Shown here: positions 1 through 11,345 of the stretch, one piece after another
How the letters are laid out: each line of letters opens with the position of its first letter
Numbering within the stretch: the stretch's first letter is position 1
From: Tranzscheliella williamsii
Taxonomy: Eukaryota; Basidiomycota; Ustilaginomycetes; Ustilaginales; Ustilaginaceae
Length of the DNA: 64,000 nucleotides
Reading direction: 5' to 3'
NCBI GenBank assembly: GCA_023212725.1
Contig: JALBYF010000014.1
Location: 1 to 64,000, forward strand
Translations under genes and position numbers: made by a program
Notes under the pieces: generated by a model
The model's input: the letters and a program-made list of their open reading frames with translations, nothing else
The model's database searches: none
Told to the model about the DNA's origin: nothing

Positions 1-3000
1 AGTTGCTCAATCATTGGGGCAAAATTGATTTACATGAGATCGCTAATCGGGAATCCGGGTCGGGTTAGCGAGTTTGCGGGTCGATGAATCATTCCCCTTA
101 TAGAATTGTGAATTAGGCTGGCGAGGGCTGACGCTTGCTCTCTTCTGTGCCAAGAATTCACTGCCAAGCTTGATACAGTCATGGTTGGCTCACCCCACAG
201 GAATACGCGTCTTGACTGGCGACGTAGCCACGCTCTCTTACCGAGTAGACTGCGGACACATGCTCTCATCTCCACTGGCGAGCTTCGCGTGGCAATGCTG
301 ACAGTGCAGGGCTCGCGTTTGGCACAGTAGACTCTGCTCTGGAAGCATGATGTACAAGGTGGAGCCCGCCTTGTGAAACGGAAGGTCCTATCCTAGGCTT
401 TTGCTTGATTGCTGATTTGCTGTCGATGACCCTGGCATGAGCAGGACAAGCACAGCCAGCCGGGGCAGGTGCGATTTGCCAGCTTAGCCTACGGGGCCCT
501 GAGAACAAAGGCTAGCCGACGGAACGCGACGCGACAACATTCCGCAGGAAACTGCCCTAAGTTAGTACAGAACAGATTCTTCACACGAGCCTAGCCAATC
601 GGCCAAAAGAGTAGGCACTCGGTAGCCTATCCTGCCTTGGTCGCTGCTGTAAAGAGGTTCAGCCAGGCATTGCCGCGTTGCAGCGTCCAAATCTACGAAA
701 TGAGCCGGGCGGCAAGCTGATCAGTCCGCTCGAGCTTAGATTTTTCCCAAGCGGGCCAGCAGAGCGGACAGTGCCGGGCTGGCCATATCGAGCAAGCGCC
801 GCTGCAACTCGGTGAGATTTCGGAAGCTTGGGTGTCTTGTGGCCGCTGCTTCTATCGGCAGCGTGGTTGGCTGCGCTGCGGCCGCGTTGTACCGTATCTG
901 CGCACATACGGGTTGGCAGCGCGTCCGCGAGGCTTCTCCGTCAGCTCCTCTTCCGGACGCCGAAATTCACCTCCACGGAGACGGCCCCGCACCCAGTTGT
1001 CGCTTTCGGTGCAACTTGGATGCGGTTGCCTGCCACGTTCCAGGCCCCAATTGGGCCTTTCCCTCTCTAGTCAGCTCCCCAAGATCAGATTGCCCTGCTA
1101 TACTCGCGCCTCTTATGCCCAAGGCACGCATTTTGCGCCACGCTTCGGCCGTCTCCGAGATTTGCCGCAGGATGGAGTATTCAAACTGTCCGCGCTGGTC
1201 GGGTCTTTCTGCTGCGTCCGGCCAGTACTTATTGCTGCAAAAGGGGCATCCGGCATAGCTGGTGGAAAGACAGCATGCCAGTCTCAAGGTGGAGGCGTGG
1301 GAGACGTTATCCGACATGACTAGGCAGGAGAGCCACAGCCGAGACACATGCCCTAGGCGGAGTGCAAACGGCCAAAAAGAGCAGAACAGGTGAGAGCACG
1401 AGCAAAGCAGCCAGAGGAATCACAGCGCCAATTGTGAGTGGCAGACAAGCCGGGCTGGTTCCGCTGCATCAACACCGGGGTCCGGACTGCGAGTTTATCA
1501 GACGGCTGTCCTCGACGCCCCTGGTGCTGGTCACTTTGTAATCTCGATGCAAAGGGGAACAGTGAGAGCGCAGAGCGGAAGATGAAACAAGCGCCAGGCA
1601 CACGGTGAAGAGCCGGCAATCAATCATTTGGAAAATGGGATCCCATCCCTTCTGTGGCTGACGGCTGCTGTGAACGAATCATAACGCCATGCCTGATGGG
1701 AAAGGCGCGCTTGGGTGTTTAGGTTCTGCCGAGCCCACAAAAACGATGATGGATCTTGCATAGGAACCCGTGTGGCAAACAACAAACGTCTGATCCCGCC
1801 GCATGCTGTTGCACAACCCCGGTTACCTCGCCGGTCGGTTCTGATACAGCATGCCTTCCAGACTGTGTCCGTGAGAGGCTCCAGAGCATCAAAGACAGGG
1901 AGCGGAAGAGGAAGGCGCCTCTTGCCACAAACGGAAGCTCAGCTGCCAACCCTCCTCGGCAGCACCGACCTTGTCCCCGGAAGCAGCGAATTGCAGTCTA
2001 GACACTCGGAATGAGAGCGATGCCCCGAAATGGCTTCACAAGGCCAGTACTTCGCATGCGCAATATAACCCCACTGCCACTACTTGTCACATTACGACTA
2101 TTCGCGCTGCGACGGCGCGTTTGGCAATTACGCCTTTAGCAAGACCTTATCGCAATGTGAATGTGAATGCTGTCGAGTTACTACAGCAGCGCACCTGTAG
2201 ACCCACTTTCGTTGCATTCTTCCGGGCCTCGATTTCCAGTGTGACCCGTCAAAAGTTGGGCTTTCGCCTTACCATTATCCAACCACGCACGCCTGCATGT
2301 TGTGCCTGTGAATGTGCAGTGTGACTTTGCAAGCCATTCGTGATTCGACTGCCGAATTGCTGCTGGATGTGATTGTAATTGCTGCCGAATATAGCCTGCG
2401 TTTGCGGTTGCCTCAGCAAGGCCTCGCCTTAAGCCTCGCTTGACTCGCTACTCCAGCGTGCCTTGACAGTGAGTGTGAGTTGGAGCGTGGTTGGAAATAG
2501 CATCGGATCGGACCCCAGGGCTCAGTCGACGCTGCTCTTGTGCTTTTGCGCACGCTTTGCCTGAATTGGTTACTGGGTGGCCTTGATCTCTCCGTGTCTG
2601 CTCTTGATCCGTAGTGGGGACCTGAACCTGCTTCTAAACGCATAGGATAGATACTGATTAGTACGGCCGCACATGTGTTACTGGCCACCTGATATTCATG
2701 CTCTCCAGCTGGCTGCTCCCCACGGCGCTGGATGGTTTCGCCTACGCTTGTTCCATGTCCAAGTTCGAATCCACTGAGTCGGCCTTTCAATCCATGCTCC
2801 TCACTTTCACACAAGCCTACCCACTTTTATCGTCTTGGCTTCCTCTTGCGCCCAGCCAGTCAACCAGTCTATCTCCCTACCAGTCGGTGCAATGCTGCTG
2901 TCTATCCGTCGTCATTCTATATATCATCCGAGCTCACCCTGTGCGTTGGCTCGCACCGCTGCCCTTTCTTGTTTCACCGTAGCCCGAGTGCGGCCACTCT

Positions 3001-3177
3001 TCGACTGTTCATCGTAGATTCATCCTAGCGGCTCCTTACCACCAACACGCCCGAGGCACTGCACCTTGTTCGCAAGCTTTGCGTCTCCATCCGACAGCCA
3101 GCCCTTCCTACTCTTGTTTGTTTTCGTCCGCTATCGGCCAAGTAGAGCTAGCGTGGGCTGGAGCTACCCTCGAAACA
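1..3177. other. Gene-poor left edge; leader of the zinc-cluster gene
   Basis: I see no supportable gene here. The longest open frames (about 810-1350) overlap one another on both strands, lack a recognisable domain and look like chance frames in GC-rich sequence. From about 2700 to 3170 the plus strand turns pyrimidine-rich, as expected for the promoter and leader of the factor starting at 3178. A copy of the motif ATTCGTGATT lies at 2336. A gene with several tiny exons cannot be excluded. Confidence 0.5.
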
Positions 3178-5110
3178 ATGAACTCTCCTTATGACACGAA
3201 GGCAGTCGCTCGCCCCGCCTTGACACGCAAATGGACGTCAGACAGAGACTCGCGTCCACAGTCAGATTCCGGCTCCCCATCTGGCAGTACCGACGGTGCT
3301 AAGAGCAAAACAAGAGCTCGAATCAACATGGCATGTATACATTGTCGTCACAGGTAGCTATCTTGAACTGCGCCGCATAGGTCCACTGCTTCGAGTCCGT
3401 GCCCTGACCCTCCTTGCGCCTCTACCCCTTTTTCTCTGCGTGCTCTACTTGGCCCCTCGAAGAAAAATCAAGTGCGATGGTGCACAACCGTCATGCGCAA
3501 CCTGTGTCCGGTTGCGGCGCGAGTGTGAATACGAACCCGTCACGGAGATCGAGAATCTCATATCGCGCGAGCGCAAGAAGCGGAACAAAGAGAAGAGGGC
3601 TTCCAGACTGGCCCCGCTCGGCCTCTTTACCGGCCAGAGACCCCTCTCCATGGTCCATCCCGGTGGTTATGCCCTGCCAAACCCGCTCCCCGCTCACTAT
3701 GCCGATTGGTCTCGAACCGATTTACCTCCCCTCTTCCTCTCCTCTCCCGAGTTGAGCCATCACGGCCCGTCTTCGGGCCCGTCTTCGGACTCCCAGTTTG
3801 GTCCGCGTCGTCGACGTGGCATTTCAGACACCCGTGCGTCTACGATTGCTCACCATCTAGCCGCCGACTTGGCAATTCCTAATTTCCAGCCAACGTACCC
3901 GCTCGACTCTGCCTCCCAGCCGCCCAGTTCGATGCACGATTTCAACCGTTTCGATGCTCTAGCGACCCCATCGACACCTAGTGTAGCAGGCATCCCCATG
4001 GACTACTTTTCCGGCACCGTCTCTTCGGCCTTTCCCGACCTCGCCACTTCGGCCGGCCGCATCGACCCTTTCGCGCTTGAACAGCAAGGCACTGTAGGCC
4101 ATGTTAGCTTTATGGGCTCTTGTAACCCGACAGGGAACCATATACCTTCCGGTCGGGCCAGTGCCAATGAAGCCGGGTTTGATATGGGACTCATCGATTT
4201 TTCGATGACGCCCACAGTGGTTCCCACGTCTGCGCACGTCCGGCCGGTCGGCCTGCCCGCTCCCCACGGTCATTTCGATTTTGCTAGCCTTCCCTTCCCA
4301 ACGCAGGAGTCTTTCCAGTCCGAGATGCCGTATTCGGCTTTGCGCAGACGGAGCTCAATCCATCTGCCTGTCGGCTCCCAAGACACGTTCCGAAGGCCAT
4401 CCATCGTCGAGGTTGCCACTGCGGCTATGATGCATCGAATTGCTGGTAAGAGGGCTGAAGAGGTGAACCTAGAGTCTAAACAGGTGGCCGACGAGCTGCT
4501 CACCGACAACATGGGCATCATGGCCTGGAACGCGCAGGTCCAGTCTTTGGCAACCAGCTCCTTCTCCTCCTGGTCAGGCTTTGGTGCCGCCGAAGCCGAG
4601 GCCGGTGTTTCGACTGGTGCAGCCGAATGCATGGCCTCCGTTACTCCCATCGTCCGCTCCCATTCGGAAGGCTTGCCCTCACTCGAAGCCACGTCTCCCC
4701 CGGCTCATCTCGCCGACGCGGCACCGCGATCGACCGTAAACGGGGCAAGCAGTGCCTCGCAGTCGAGCGTCAGCTCGAGCAATGGCGAGACGTCTGTCAC
4801 TGGCCCCGCTGGAGCGTCGTTCTTGCCGGCGCCGCTCGACAAAGCGGCCGCGGCGGGTTCCAGTTTTGGTCTGCTGTCGACGCCGATGCCTCAGCCGGGC
4901 ACCGCGGCGGCACCGGCAGGCTGGGTCGCGTTCCGGTCGGCCGAGGCGCCGCTGCTCTCGCCCGTCTCGCACCTCAACCATACATTCACCTCATTCGACC
5001 TCTTTGCGCACGAGCAGCCCGCATCGGCGTACCCGCTCCACGCGCACTACGACAACAGCCTCGCCACGGCCTTTGGCGTCGACCCCACACCGCCGCGCAG
5101 CCCCCTGTGA
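3178..5110 (+). CDS. Zn2Cys6 zinc-cluster transcription factor
   Basis: Predicted nuclear DNA-binding regulator of about 607 residues. The coding sequence is join(3178..3353, 3463..5110). The 109-bp intron begins GTAGCT, ends CGAAG and restores a perfect zinc cluster: Cys53-x2-Cys56-x6-Cys63-x6-Cys70-x2-Cys73-x6-Cys80. The first two cysteines are in exon 1 and the other four in exon 2. Without splicing the exon 1 frame stops at once at TAG. A basic stretch rich in Arg and Lys follows the cluster (about residues 93-104), as is usual for the linker. The rest is Ser/Pro/Ala-rich, probably disordered activation or regulatory sequence; I see no fungal-specific middle homology domain. The start at 3178 has A at -3. 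Family knowledge: such proteins bind CGG-type sites as monomers or dimers. The target genes cannot be told from sequence. Confidence 0.88.
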
Positions 5111-5431
5111 CCAGCGCACGCCCCGCGCCTCCACGCACCTCACAGTTCCCTTCCCCCCTTGTCACGGCTCCCTCGCACCAGCTCGCCCGCTACGCATCCG
5201 CCCCTCCCGGTCCAATCTCCCCGTCACCGTTTTGCGCCTGTATTTGTACCCACAGTCACCCTGTGTTCTAAGTCGGCATAGCCAGTTGCTTTACTTTGGC
5301 CAAGGCGCTCCGAGGAGCAATTGTGCCGTCTCGCCGTGCTGTAGGCTCGGACTCGCAGCGTGAAGTGCATAGGAGGGTGCGTGGTGGGGGCTCTATCTCG
5401 GCGGAGTGGGTGAGTGGGAAGGGGGCGGGGG

Positions 5432-7831
5432 TTAGGCGACGAGTTCGGCGGCGACAGCGTCGATCCAGCGGAGGAGGAGGTCGGTGAGCATGGGTTGCCA
5501 GCCCGGATTCTTACGGGCGATCAAGGCGGGGTCGAAGGCGGGGTTGGGGGGGGTGGGGTTGTGGGGGTTGGTTTCGGAGGTGGTGCGGCGGGGGTGGGTG
5601 AGCTTTCCGAGGCCGATGGTGGCGGGCGTGGCGGCTGGGCGCGGGGCGGGGCGGGGCGCGGACGATGTGACGTGGTAGCGCTGCTTGAGTGCGGCGGCCC
5701 ACACGCGCAGGTTCTCTGTGCGGCGGAACGTCCACCCTGCGCGCGCTGGGCCTGCCTCGCCGGCGCCCGCCACCTCGGCCACACTCCCCCCCGACCCACC
5801 GCGCCGCTCGGCGCGCGTCTGGAAGAGAGGTTCCCCGCTCGCCTCGGCCTCGCGCGCGCGCGCCAGCTCGCGCTCCACCACCGCAGCCTCCTCGTCGCGC
5901 ACATTGTGCATCGACCGCCCCGCGATATACCCCCACGGCTGCACTGACCGCCCCACCGCCTCGTTGAACACCCGGCACAGCACGTACCCGTCGTTCAGCT
6001 CCACCAGCAGCTCCTCCAGATCATCCCCCCCCACCGCTAGCGTCGCCAGCGTCCCACCATCCACCTCGCCCGCCCCCAGCCCCCGGCAGTGGTCCAGCAG
6101 AAACTCGCGGATCCGCTGCACGGCCGAACCCCCCGGCACAGCCCAGGATGGAAGTGCCGCGTCCGCCCCGCCCTCGCTTTCGACGCCGTCGTCGGCGGCG
6201 TTGCCGACAGCGCTGCTGATCTGGATCGAGGGCACCCGCACCGCAGCGCCTTGCTCGGTATCCGGCTCCGCTGTGCCGACGCTCGAGCCGCGTCGCCCTG
6301 CTGCCGCATTGGCGTGGCTAGCTCGGCGCGCGAGAGGCTGGGGATGCTTCACCGACGCAATGATCGAGCTAACTGTCCGCAGATAGGCGCGTATAGCCTC
6401 GCGCTCTTTCTCCAAGTCGGCGAGCGTCAGGTCGGAGCGGTAGAGATAGCCTGTCTGGGCCGTGTCGTTCGAGAGCATGCTCAGGCCCAGGTCGGTCGTG
6501 CTGACATTGTCGTTGATCGTGAGCGAAGCAACGGGCTTGTGCAGGCTGGTATCGCCCGCATCGTCGCCTTCGGCCCCTTCCTCCTCGGTGAGAGCGGCTA
6601 GCCGATTCGTCTCCTCCATGTCTTTGAGCACAGACAGGACGCTTAGTGCTGCTTTGCGCAAGACGGCAAGGTCGTCGACATCTGAGGACGAGGCCTCTCG
6701 ATTCGCCTCCGAAGGGCGCGCCGGCCACTGCGATGATAAACTTTGCCGAGGCCCGCTGGTCGTCGAACTGGCACTAGGGCTAGGGCCGTAGGATAGACCA
6801 CCTCCATACGGTTTGCTGGGGGTGCCAGCCGACTGTGTTGGCCTGGATACCCCGCTGAAGCTGCTCTGTCTCTTGAACTGGTCTCGGCGTCTGGGCTCAC
6901 TGGGAGCAGTGTTGGACAGGTTGGTGGATGCCGGCAGCGCTAGCAGGTAGCTGCGCACGGAGCGAATTGCCTTGGTCGTGGCGTCGACCATCTCGAGGAT
7001 ATCCAGTGGCTCAGCCTTGCCGTCGTCATCCGCTCGCGCTGCTGGTTGGAGCAGACGCCTGAGGGGTTCGACGGATGATTCCGCTTCGAGCCACTGTGAG
7101 AGACCCCATCGGCGTACGGTCCGCAGCAGGTCCTCTGTCAGAATTGGCTTGAAGGCCTCGGCATCAGCTTCTATCGTTTTGGCAATGTCGGGGTACGAAG
7201 GACGGCTGCGAGCCGCGCTATCGGGGCTTGGCGGCCGAACGAAAGACGCGTCTTCTTCTTCTTCCTCTTCTTCGATGGAGGCATGCGGGCCGGCGCTGTC
7301 CGAAAGATTGGGGTCTGCTGCAGCCTCTCCCAGCATAGCCTCGCCTGCGGGACCAATGGCAAGCGCCATGCCGCCTTTGGCAGGGCGGTGCCGGCTCGCA
7401 CTTGAAACGCGCCAGAGGAAAGGGAGGGATGCTGGTCAGATGCGGAAACGCGAGAGCGCCAGTGGCGGTACTCACATGCCTTGCTTGGTGTACAGATGCT
7501 GCAGGTAGCCGATGCTGCCCAAGGCGCGCAGCGACTCTCGCCGCGCTGCACTACGTGAGAAGGGGGCCTGGTTGGATTTGGCGGCCAGATTGGCAGAGGG
7601 ATAGAATAGAACAGAGCGCTTGGAACGCACTGTCTTGCCATCATCGGCAAGCACCTCCGCGTCTTCGTTCGGATCTTCAGCGGGAAAGCTGACCAAAGCC
7701 GGGGCCAGTGGCATGACTGGGCTCTGCGCTTGCTCTTTTGAAGCCGGACTTTCCTCCCTGAGCGCTGCTTCGCTCTGTGTGCCGCCGCGTTGAGGCTGTG
7801 GCGGCTGATTCTCCTTGTCGGTCATAACCAT
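5432..7831 (-). CDS. Unrecognised protein with CH-like C-terminus
   Basis: About 774 residues, complement(join(5432..7400, 7476..7831)). The 75-bp intron (donor GTGAGT at 7475, acceptor TTTCAAG ending at 7401) joins the N-terminal exon in frame to the long exon. I do not recognise the family with certainty. Visible features are a conserved-looking stretch just before the junction (SLRALGSIGYLQHLYTKQG), a helical region near residues 180-270, long Ser/Ala-rich disordered stretches, and a C-terminal segment (about 540-774) that resembles a calponin-homology fold: LLVELNDGYVLCRVFNEAVG, then RTENLRVWAAAL, then FDPALIARKNPGW. If so, actin or microtubule binding is possible, but this is inference. 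The upstream TTG-initiated extension was discarded; ATG at 7831 is used, with a second ATG at 7825. The last 70 codons carry a C-run, Pro-rich insertion. Confidence 0.75.
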
Positions 7832-8692
7832 GTTGGCCGAAGTGCCGTCTGCCTGCTCTTTGGCGGACGCACTAGCCAGCTTAGCAAAGCAAGAGTAAAG
7901 ATAATTACGCTCACGGTGGCTCGGTGCAGTGATGCGGATGAGTGGTGCCAAGAGCGAAGATGGAGGGGATGAAGAGGCATACAGCAGAGGTGTTTGCCAG
8001 GCCCGAGCGCAGCTTTTCTCGGTTCAGATCAGGCTCAGTCAAGGAACGCGGCCTGGCACAACTAGTCATGAGTTGCTATGTCCTTCTCAGTGGCACTTAC
8101 GACCAGCGCTTCCTGTACTAGAACACCTCCTGCAGCTGCCCAGCTGACCCGCAGCCGCCTGCTTGGCTTTGGCCCACACCCTCGCAGCTCGCATTGCGAT
8201 CCTTTGGAACGGGGCGTGACCATGCCTGTCGGTTCTCGCGACAGAACAGCCATCGACGTATCGCCTCCGACATAACTCAGCCATTCAGTCTGGCAAGAGC
8301 GGCCGAGGCGATGCACGCTCAAGCCATGCACGCCAATGCACGCTTTCCATAGGGTCCTAGCTCGCCACGGCCTGAAACCAACACGCAACACAACACTTTT
8401 CCCATCCCCAATTTAACAGACTACCAACACAGCTTGCCAGTCACACACTCACACTCACACTGAAGGTGAAAGCCGCCACACTACTTTGTTATTTCTTGAC
8501 AGGTGGTCTTGTAGCGGGCTGCTGCGACCATGATTATCGTAGATATGCCTTCTGTCTAGCATCAGAATGTCTTCTGCTTAGCGTCTGTTGCGCGGCAGAT
8601 GATCTCTGCTGCAAAGCCATATCGGCCGGCATAGTGATATTACAGTGATGCGCTAGAAATACAAGGGTAGCCGGTGACTTTCGGCGCGACCG
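7832..8692 (-). promoter_or_regulatory. Upstream region of the CH-like gene, possible 5' UTR intron
   Basis: This lies between the stop of the Rsc7-like gene (8693) and the ATG at 7831. A good minus-strand donor (GTAAGT) sits at 8100, and AG acceptors occur between it and the start, for example near 7883, so an intron in the leader is likely. An alternating CA-rich run is present at 8443-8465. No gene of its own is supported. Confidence 0.4.
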
Positions 8693-10741
8693 TCACGCTT
8701 CCGTACTGGGGTCGGAGCCGCCGGGCACAACCCGGTAGGCAGCTGCCTTTGCGGGCGCCAGTGACTCAATCGAGAAACTAGCGATACCCCAAGCCCCAGA
8801 CCCAGTCTTGTCACCGCCGAGGATCGGTCGTTGGTCACCTCGGCTTCGACCAGGATCGTCCACGAAGAGGGGCCGCTGCGACATCTTCTCCAATGCCGCC
8901 CAAGATGGCTGGGTGAGGACGCTAAAGTGCGGAAGATGGGTATTGGGTTCATAGACACCAATCGGTGGACCTTGGCGACGCTTGGCTTCGTTCTTCTGCT
9001 CTTCCGCCGCCTTGCGCTTTTGATTTGCATGTTCCAGCTCAGCTTCGGACTTGGCTGGCTGTTTTGCGCGTTCCCAGGGCGGAAGGTCGTTGAGATACTC
9101 GGGATCCTCCTCTGGGGCTGCGTCGCCGTCAAGCACTTCTTCTTCCTCTCCCTCTGCCGCCTTGTCGCTCTCCAGTCCAATGAATCGATTGAAGCGTGGA
9201 AAGGCAGAGAAGCGACCTTTGCGCGTCTCGCCAAGCTCGCTGTTCATGCCTCGCACGCTTCTGGCCATTTCCAGCATCCAATTCTCCTCGGTGATGTCGG
9301 AACGCTGCAGAGCCGCCTTTCGAGATTGCCAGCTTCCGGCACGAACGAACGGAGTCTGGCCGGCATCGCCAAAGATGGTGAGCACCGGATCGCCCTGGGC
9401 ATCGATCGTCGTGTAGGTGAACGTGTCGATCTTCTTCTTTGGCCGCTCCCTTTCTCGCTCAACATCTCGACGTCTTTCCTGTTCCTCTGCCGAGGTACCT
9501 CCGACCGTCTTGCCCTCTTTGACGCCTGAGGCACGCGCCTCGGCCTCGTAGTAATCATCAATCACCGCCCTGCCTCCGCTGATGAAACGGGCGCCGTGGA
9601 TCTTGTAAACGTTTCGCGCTACCACCATCGTCACATTTCGGCTCTTGAGTTGGCCGCTCAGCCTTCCGTCTTCGATCAGCTTATCCTTCTCCGCTTGCAG
9701 CAGCTCAATTTTGAGGATCTGCGGATTCTTCCGGAAGAAGTAGAGTGAATCACGATATCCAGCCGCGCGAGCTGCATCAATCGAAAGCATGTACACCTTT
9801 TCCGGGTCATCTCGAAGGTCGGATGTGAAGTTGTAGGCTTTGTATTGACGTCCGCCCAGCAAGCGCCCCTTTTCGTCAATCTTTTTCTCTCCTTGCGGAT
9901 CGATGGGAAGAACCACCTCTTCGCCTTGTTTGCGATACTTTTTCCCCTTGATCGTGATGGTTGTATGCCCTTCGTCGTCGATTCCATCCTCTTCATCCAA
10001 ATCAGCATCGCCATCGGCATCGCCGTCGACCTCTTCATCTTCTTCCTCGACGTTGCCCTCTTCCTCTTCTTGCTCTTCCGCCTCTTCATCCTCGTCTCCT
10101 TCCGCGGGCGCGTCCGTCTCGGTTGCTCCATTTTCTGCAGACGCCTGCATCTCTTCTGGCTCATCAGCGGCCCTATTTGTTCTGCCTCGTGCTGGCCTAG
10201 AGGCGCCCGTCGTCGAGACCCTTCCAGGTTTGCGAGGGGAGTTTGTCGGCCGTGGCGTGGAGGAAGGCTTAGCACGATTGCGCGAAGAGCGGCCGCGTGC
10301 TGCGGAGGGCGAACTCAAGATGTCGGCATCGAAAGCTTCGTCGCGGCCTTCTGGATCGTCTTGTCCAGTCGCTCTGGTCTCTTCTGGTGGCATCTCCTCA
10401 TCGCCGACATCTTCACGCTTTGTCGGCTGACGACGCGACTTTCTGGATGGACTTGCTCTGGATGGCGTAGTGGCCTCCTCCAGGAGCTGCTCCTGTGACT
10501 TGGTACGCGGCGTCCGCAAGCTCCTTGCACGCGAGGCTGTATTACGAGCGGCCCTGCCTGCTTTCATCTCGTCGTCGTCGGCTTGCGCAAGGGCCGGGCC
10601 TTCTTCGTCGGCGTCGCCGTCAAGGAAATGCTCCGAGAGGCCGGGATGGGCGGATGCCTCCGCGTCCCCATCGACACCATCTTCGCGCAGCTGCGTCGTC
10701 TGTCGACGAACGCGCAGCTTGATGCCCTTGGTCCGTGCCAT
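8693..10741 (-). CDS. NPL6: Rsc7/Swp82-family chromatin remodelling subunit
   Basis: 682 residues, one exon, ATG at 10741. The central region (about residues 280-400) carries the hallmarks of the Rsc7/Swp82 family: a GRLLGGRQYKAYNFT block, then YMLSIDAARAAGYRDSLYFF, an AEKDKLIEDG segment, VVARNVYKIHGARFI and GGRAVIDDYYE. Family members are subunits of the RSC or SWI/SNF nucleosome remodelling complexes in the nucleus. The N-terminal 260 residues are low complexity: Arg/Lys/Ser-rich followed by a long acidic Glu/Asp run (about 210-255), typical of chromatin proteins. The C-terminus has PPWERAKQP and a short conserved-looking block ending in a Pro- and Ala-rich tail. The symbol follows the yeast RSC member; assignment to RSC rather than SWI/SNF is not decided by sequence. 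It is transcribed divergently from the unknown gene at 11.3 kb. Confidence 0.88.
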   Translation of the reverse strand: MARTKGIKLRVRRQTTQLREDGVDGDAEASAHPGLSEHFLDGDADEEGPALAQADDDEMKAGRAARNTASRARSLRTPRTKSQEQLLEEATTPSRASPSRKSRRQPTKREDVGDEEMPPEETRATGQDDPEGRDEAFDADILSSPSAARGRSSRNRAKPSSTPRPTNSPRKPGRVSTTGASRPARGRTNRAADEPEEMQASAENGATETDAPAEGDEDEEAEEQEEEEGNVEEEDEEVDGDADGDADLDEEDGIDDEGHTTITIKGKKYRKQGEEVVLPIDPQGEKKIDEKGRLLGGRQYKAYNFTSDLRDDPEKVYMLSIDAARAAGYRDSLYFFRKNPQILKIELLQAEKDKLIEDGRLSGQLKSRNVTMVVARNVYKIHGARFISGGRAVIDDYYEAEARASGVKEGKTVGGTSAEEQERRRDVERERERPKKKIDTFTYTTIDAQGDPVLTIFGDAGQTPFVRAGSWQSRKAALQRSDITEENWMLEMARSVRGMNSELGETRKGRFSAFPRFNRFIGLESDKAAEGEEEEVLDGDAAPEEDPEYLNDLPPWERAKQPAKSEAELEHANQKRKAAEEQKNEAKRRQGPPIGVYEPNTHLPHFSVLTQPSWAALEKMSQRPLFVDDPGRSRGDQRPILGGDKTGSGAWGIASFSIESLAPAKAAAYRVVPGGSDPSTEA

Positions 10742-11345
10742 AACGTCAAGGTTGGCTCAGGCAGCTGAAGGTAGTAAGCGTATGGAAAGCTGTACGTATC
10801 CCATATGCTCAACGAGCGCGTAGCAGTTTTGAACGCTACGCGAGAAAGCTTCACACGGCTAGTTCCAGATCGGATCCGAATCGGGCCCAGACCCTGCTAA
10901 TCGAAGTAACCATAACTTCTTGAAATTGTGTTTCTTACGATTTGGGTTGGATTCCATGCGCCTGCATGTGCATAACTTTATACTGTATGTATGCAGTCGC
11001 GGATAGGCCGAACTCGACACAGATGCATCTCGATCTGACTGCTCTTGTCTACATCAGCGGGCACTGAGCATGCTATGGAAGCGGAAGCTGCGGGCGGCGG
11101 GCACTATCAGCTTGCGGGTGAAGCGAGATCAGGGGGCAGCTCGCCATGTTTGTCTGCAACCTGTCTAGCTCAAGATGCGCCCAGAGTTATTGATGCCTTA
11201 AGAACCCCATGCAAAAGTGGGATCGCGGTTTGGTTGAACATCATCTCATGCTGCCTCGATAAGGCACGATGAAAAGGATCCAGATGGCCTAACTTAGCCA
11301 TGACAAGCACGGACGGCAAGCGGCGCTCGGCCGTGCGCAAACGGT
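10742..11345. promoter_or_regulatory. Divergent intergenic region
   Basis: 604 bp between the Rsc7-like gene (minus) and the unknown plus-strand gene. It probably holds both promoters. An AT-richer stretch lies at about 10905-10990. Open frames here are short and unsupported. Confidence 0.4.

Noticed and set aside
2761..2790. tRNA-like B box (AAGTTCGAATCC)
   Set aside because: No matching A box or acceptor stem could be folded around it.
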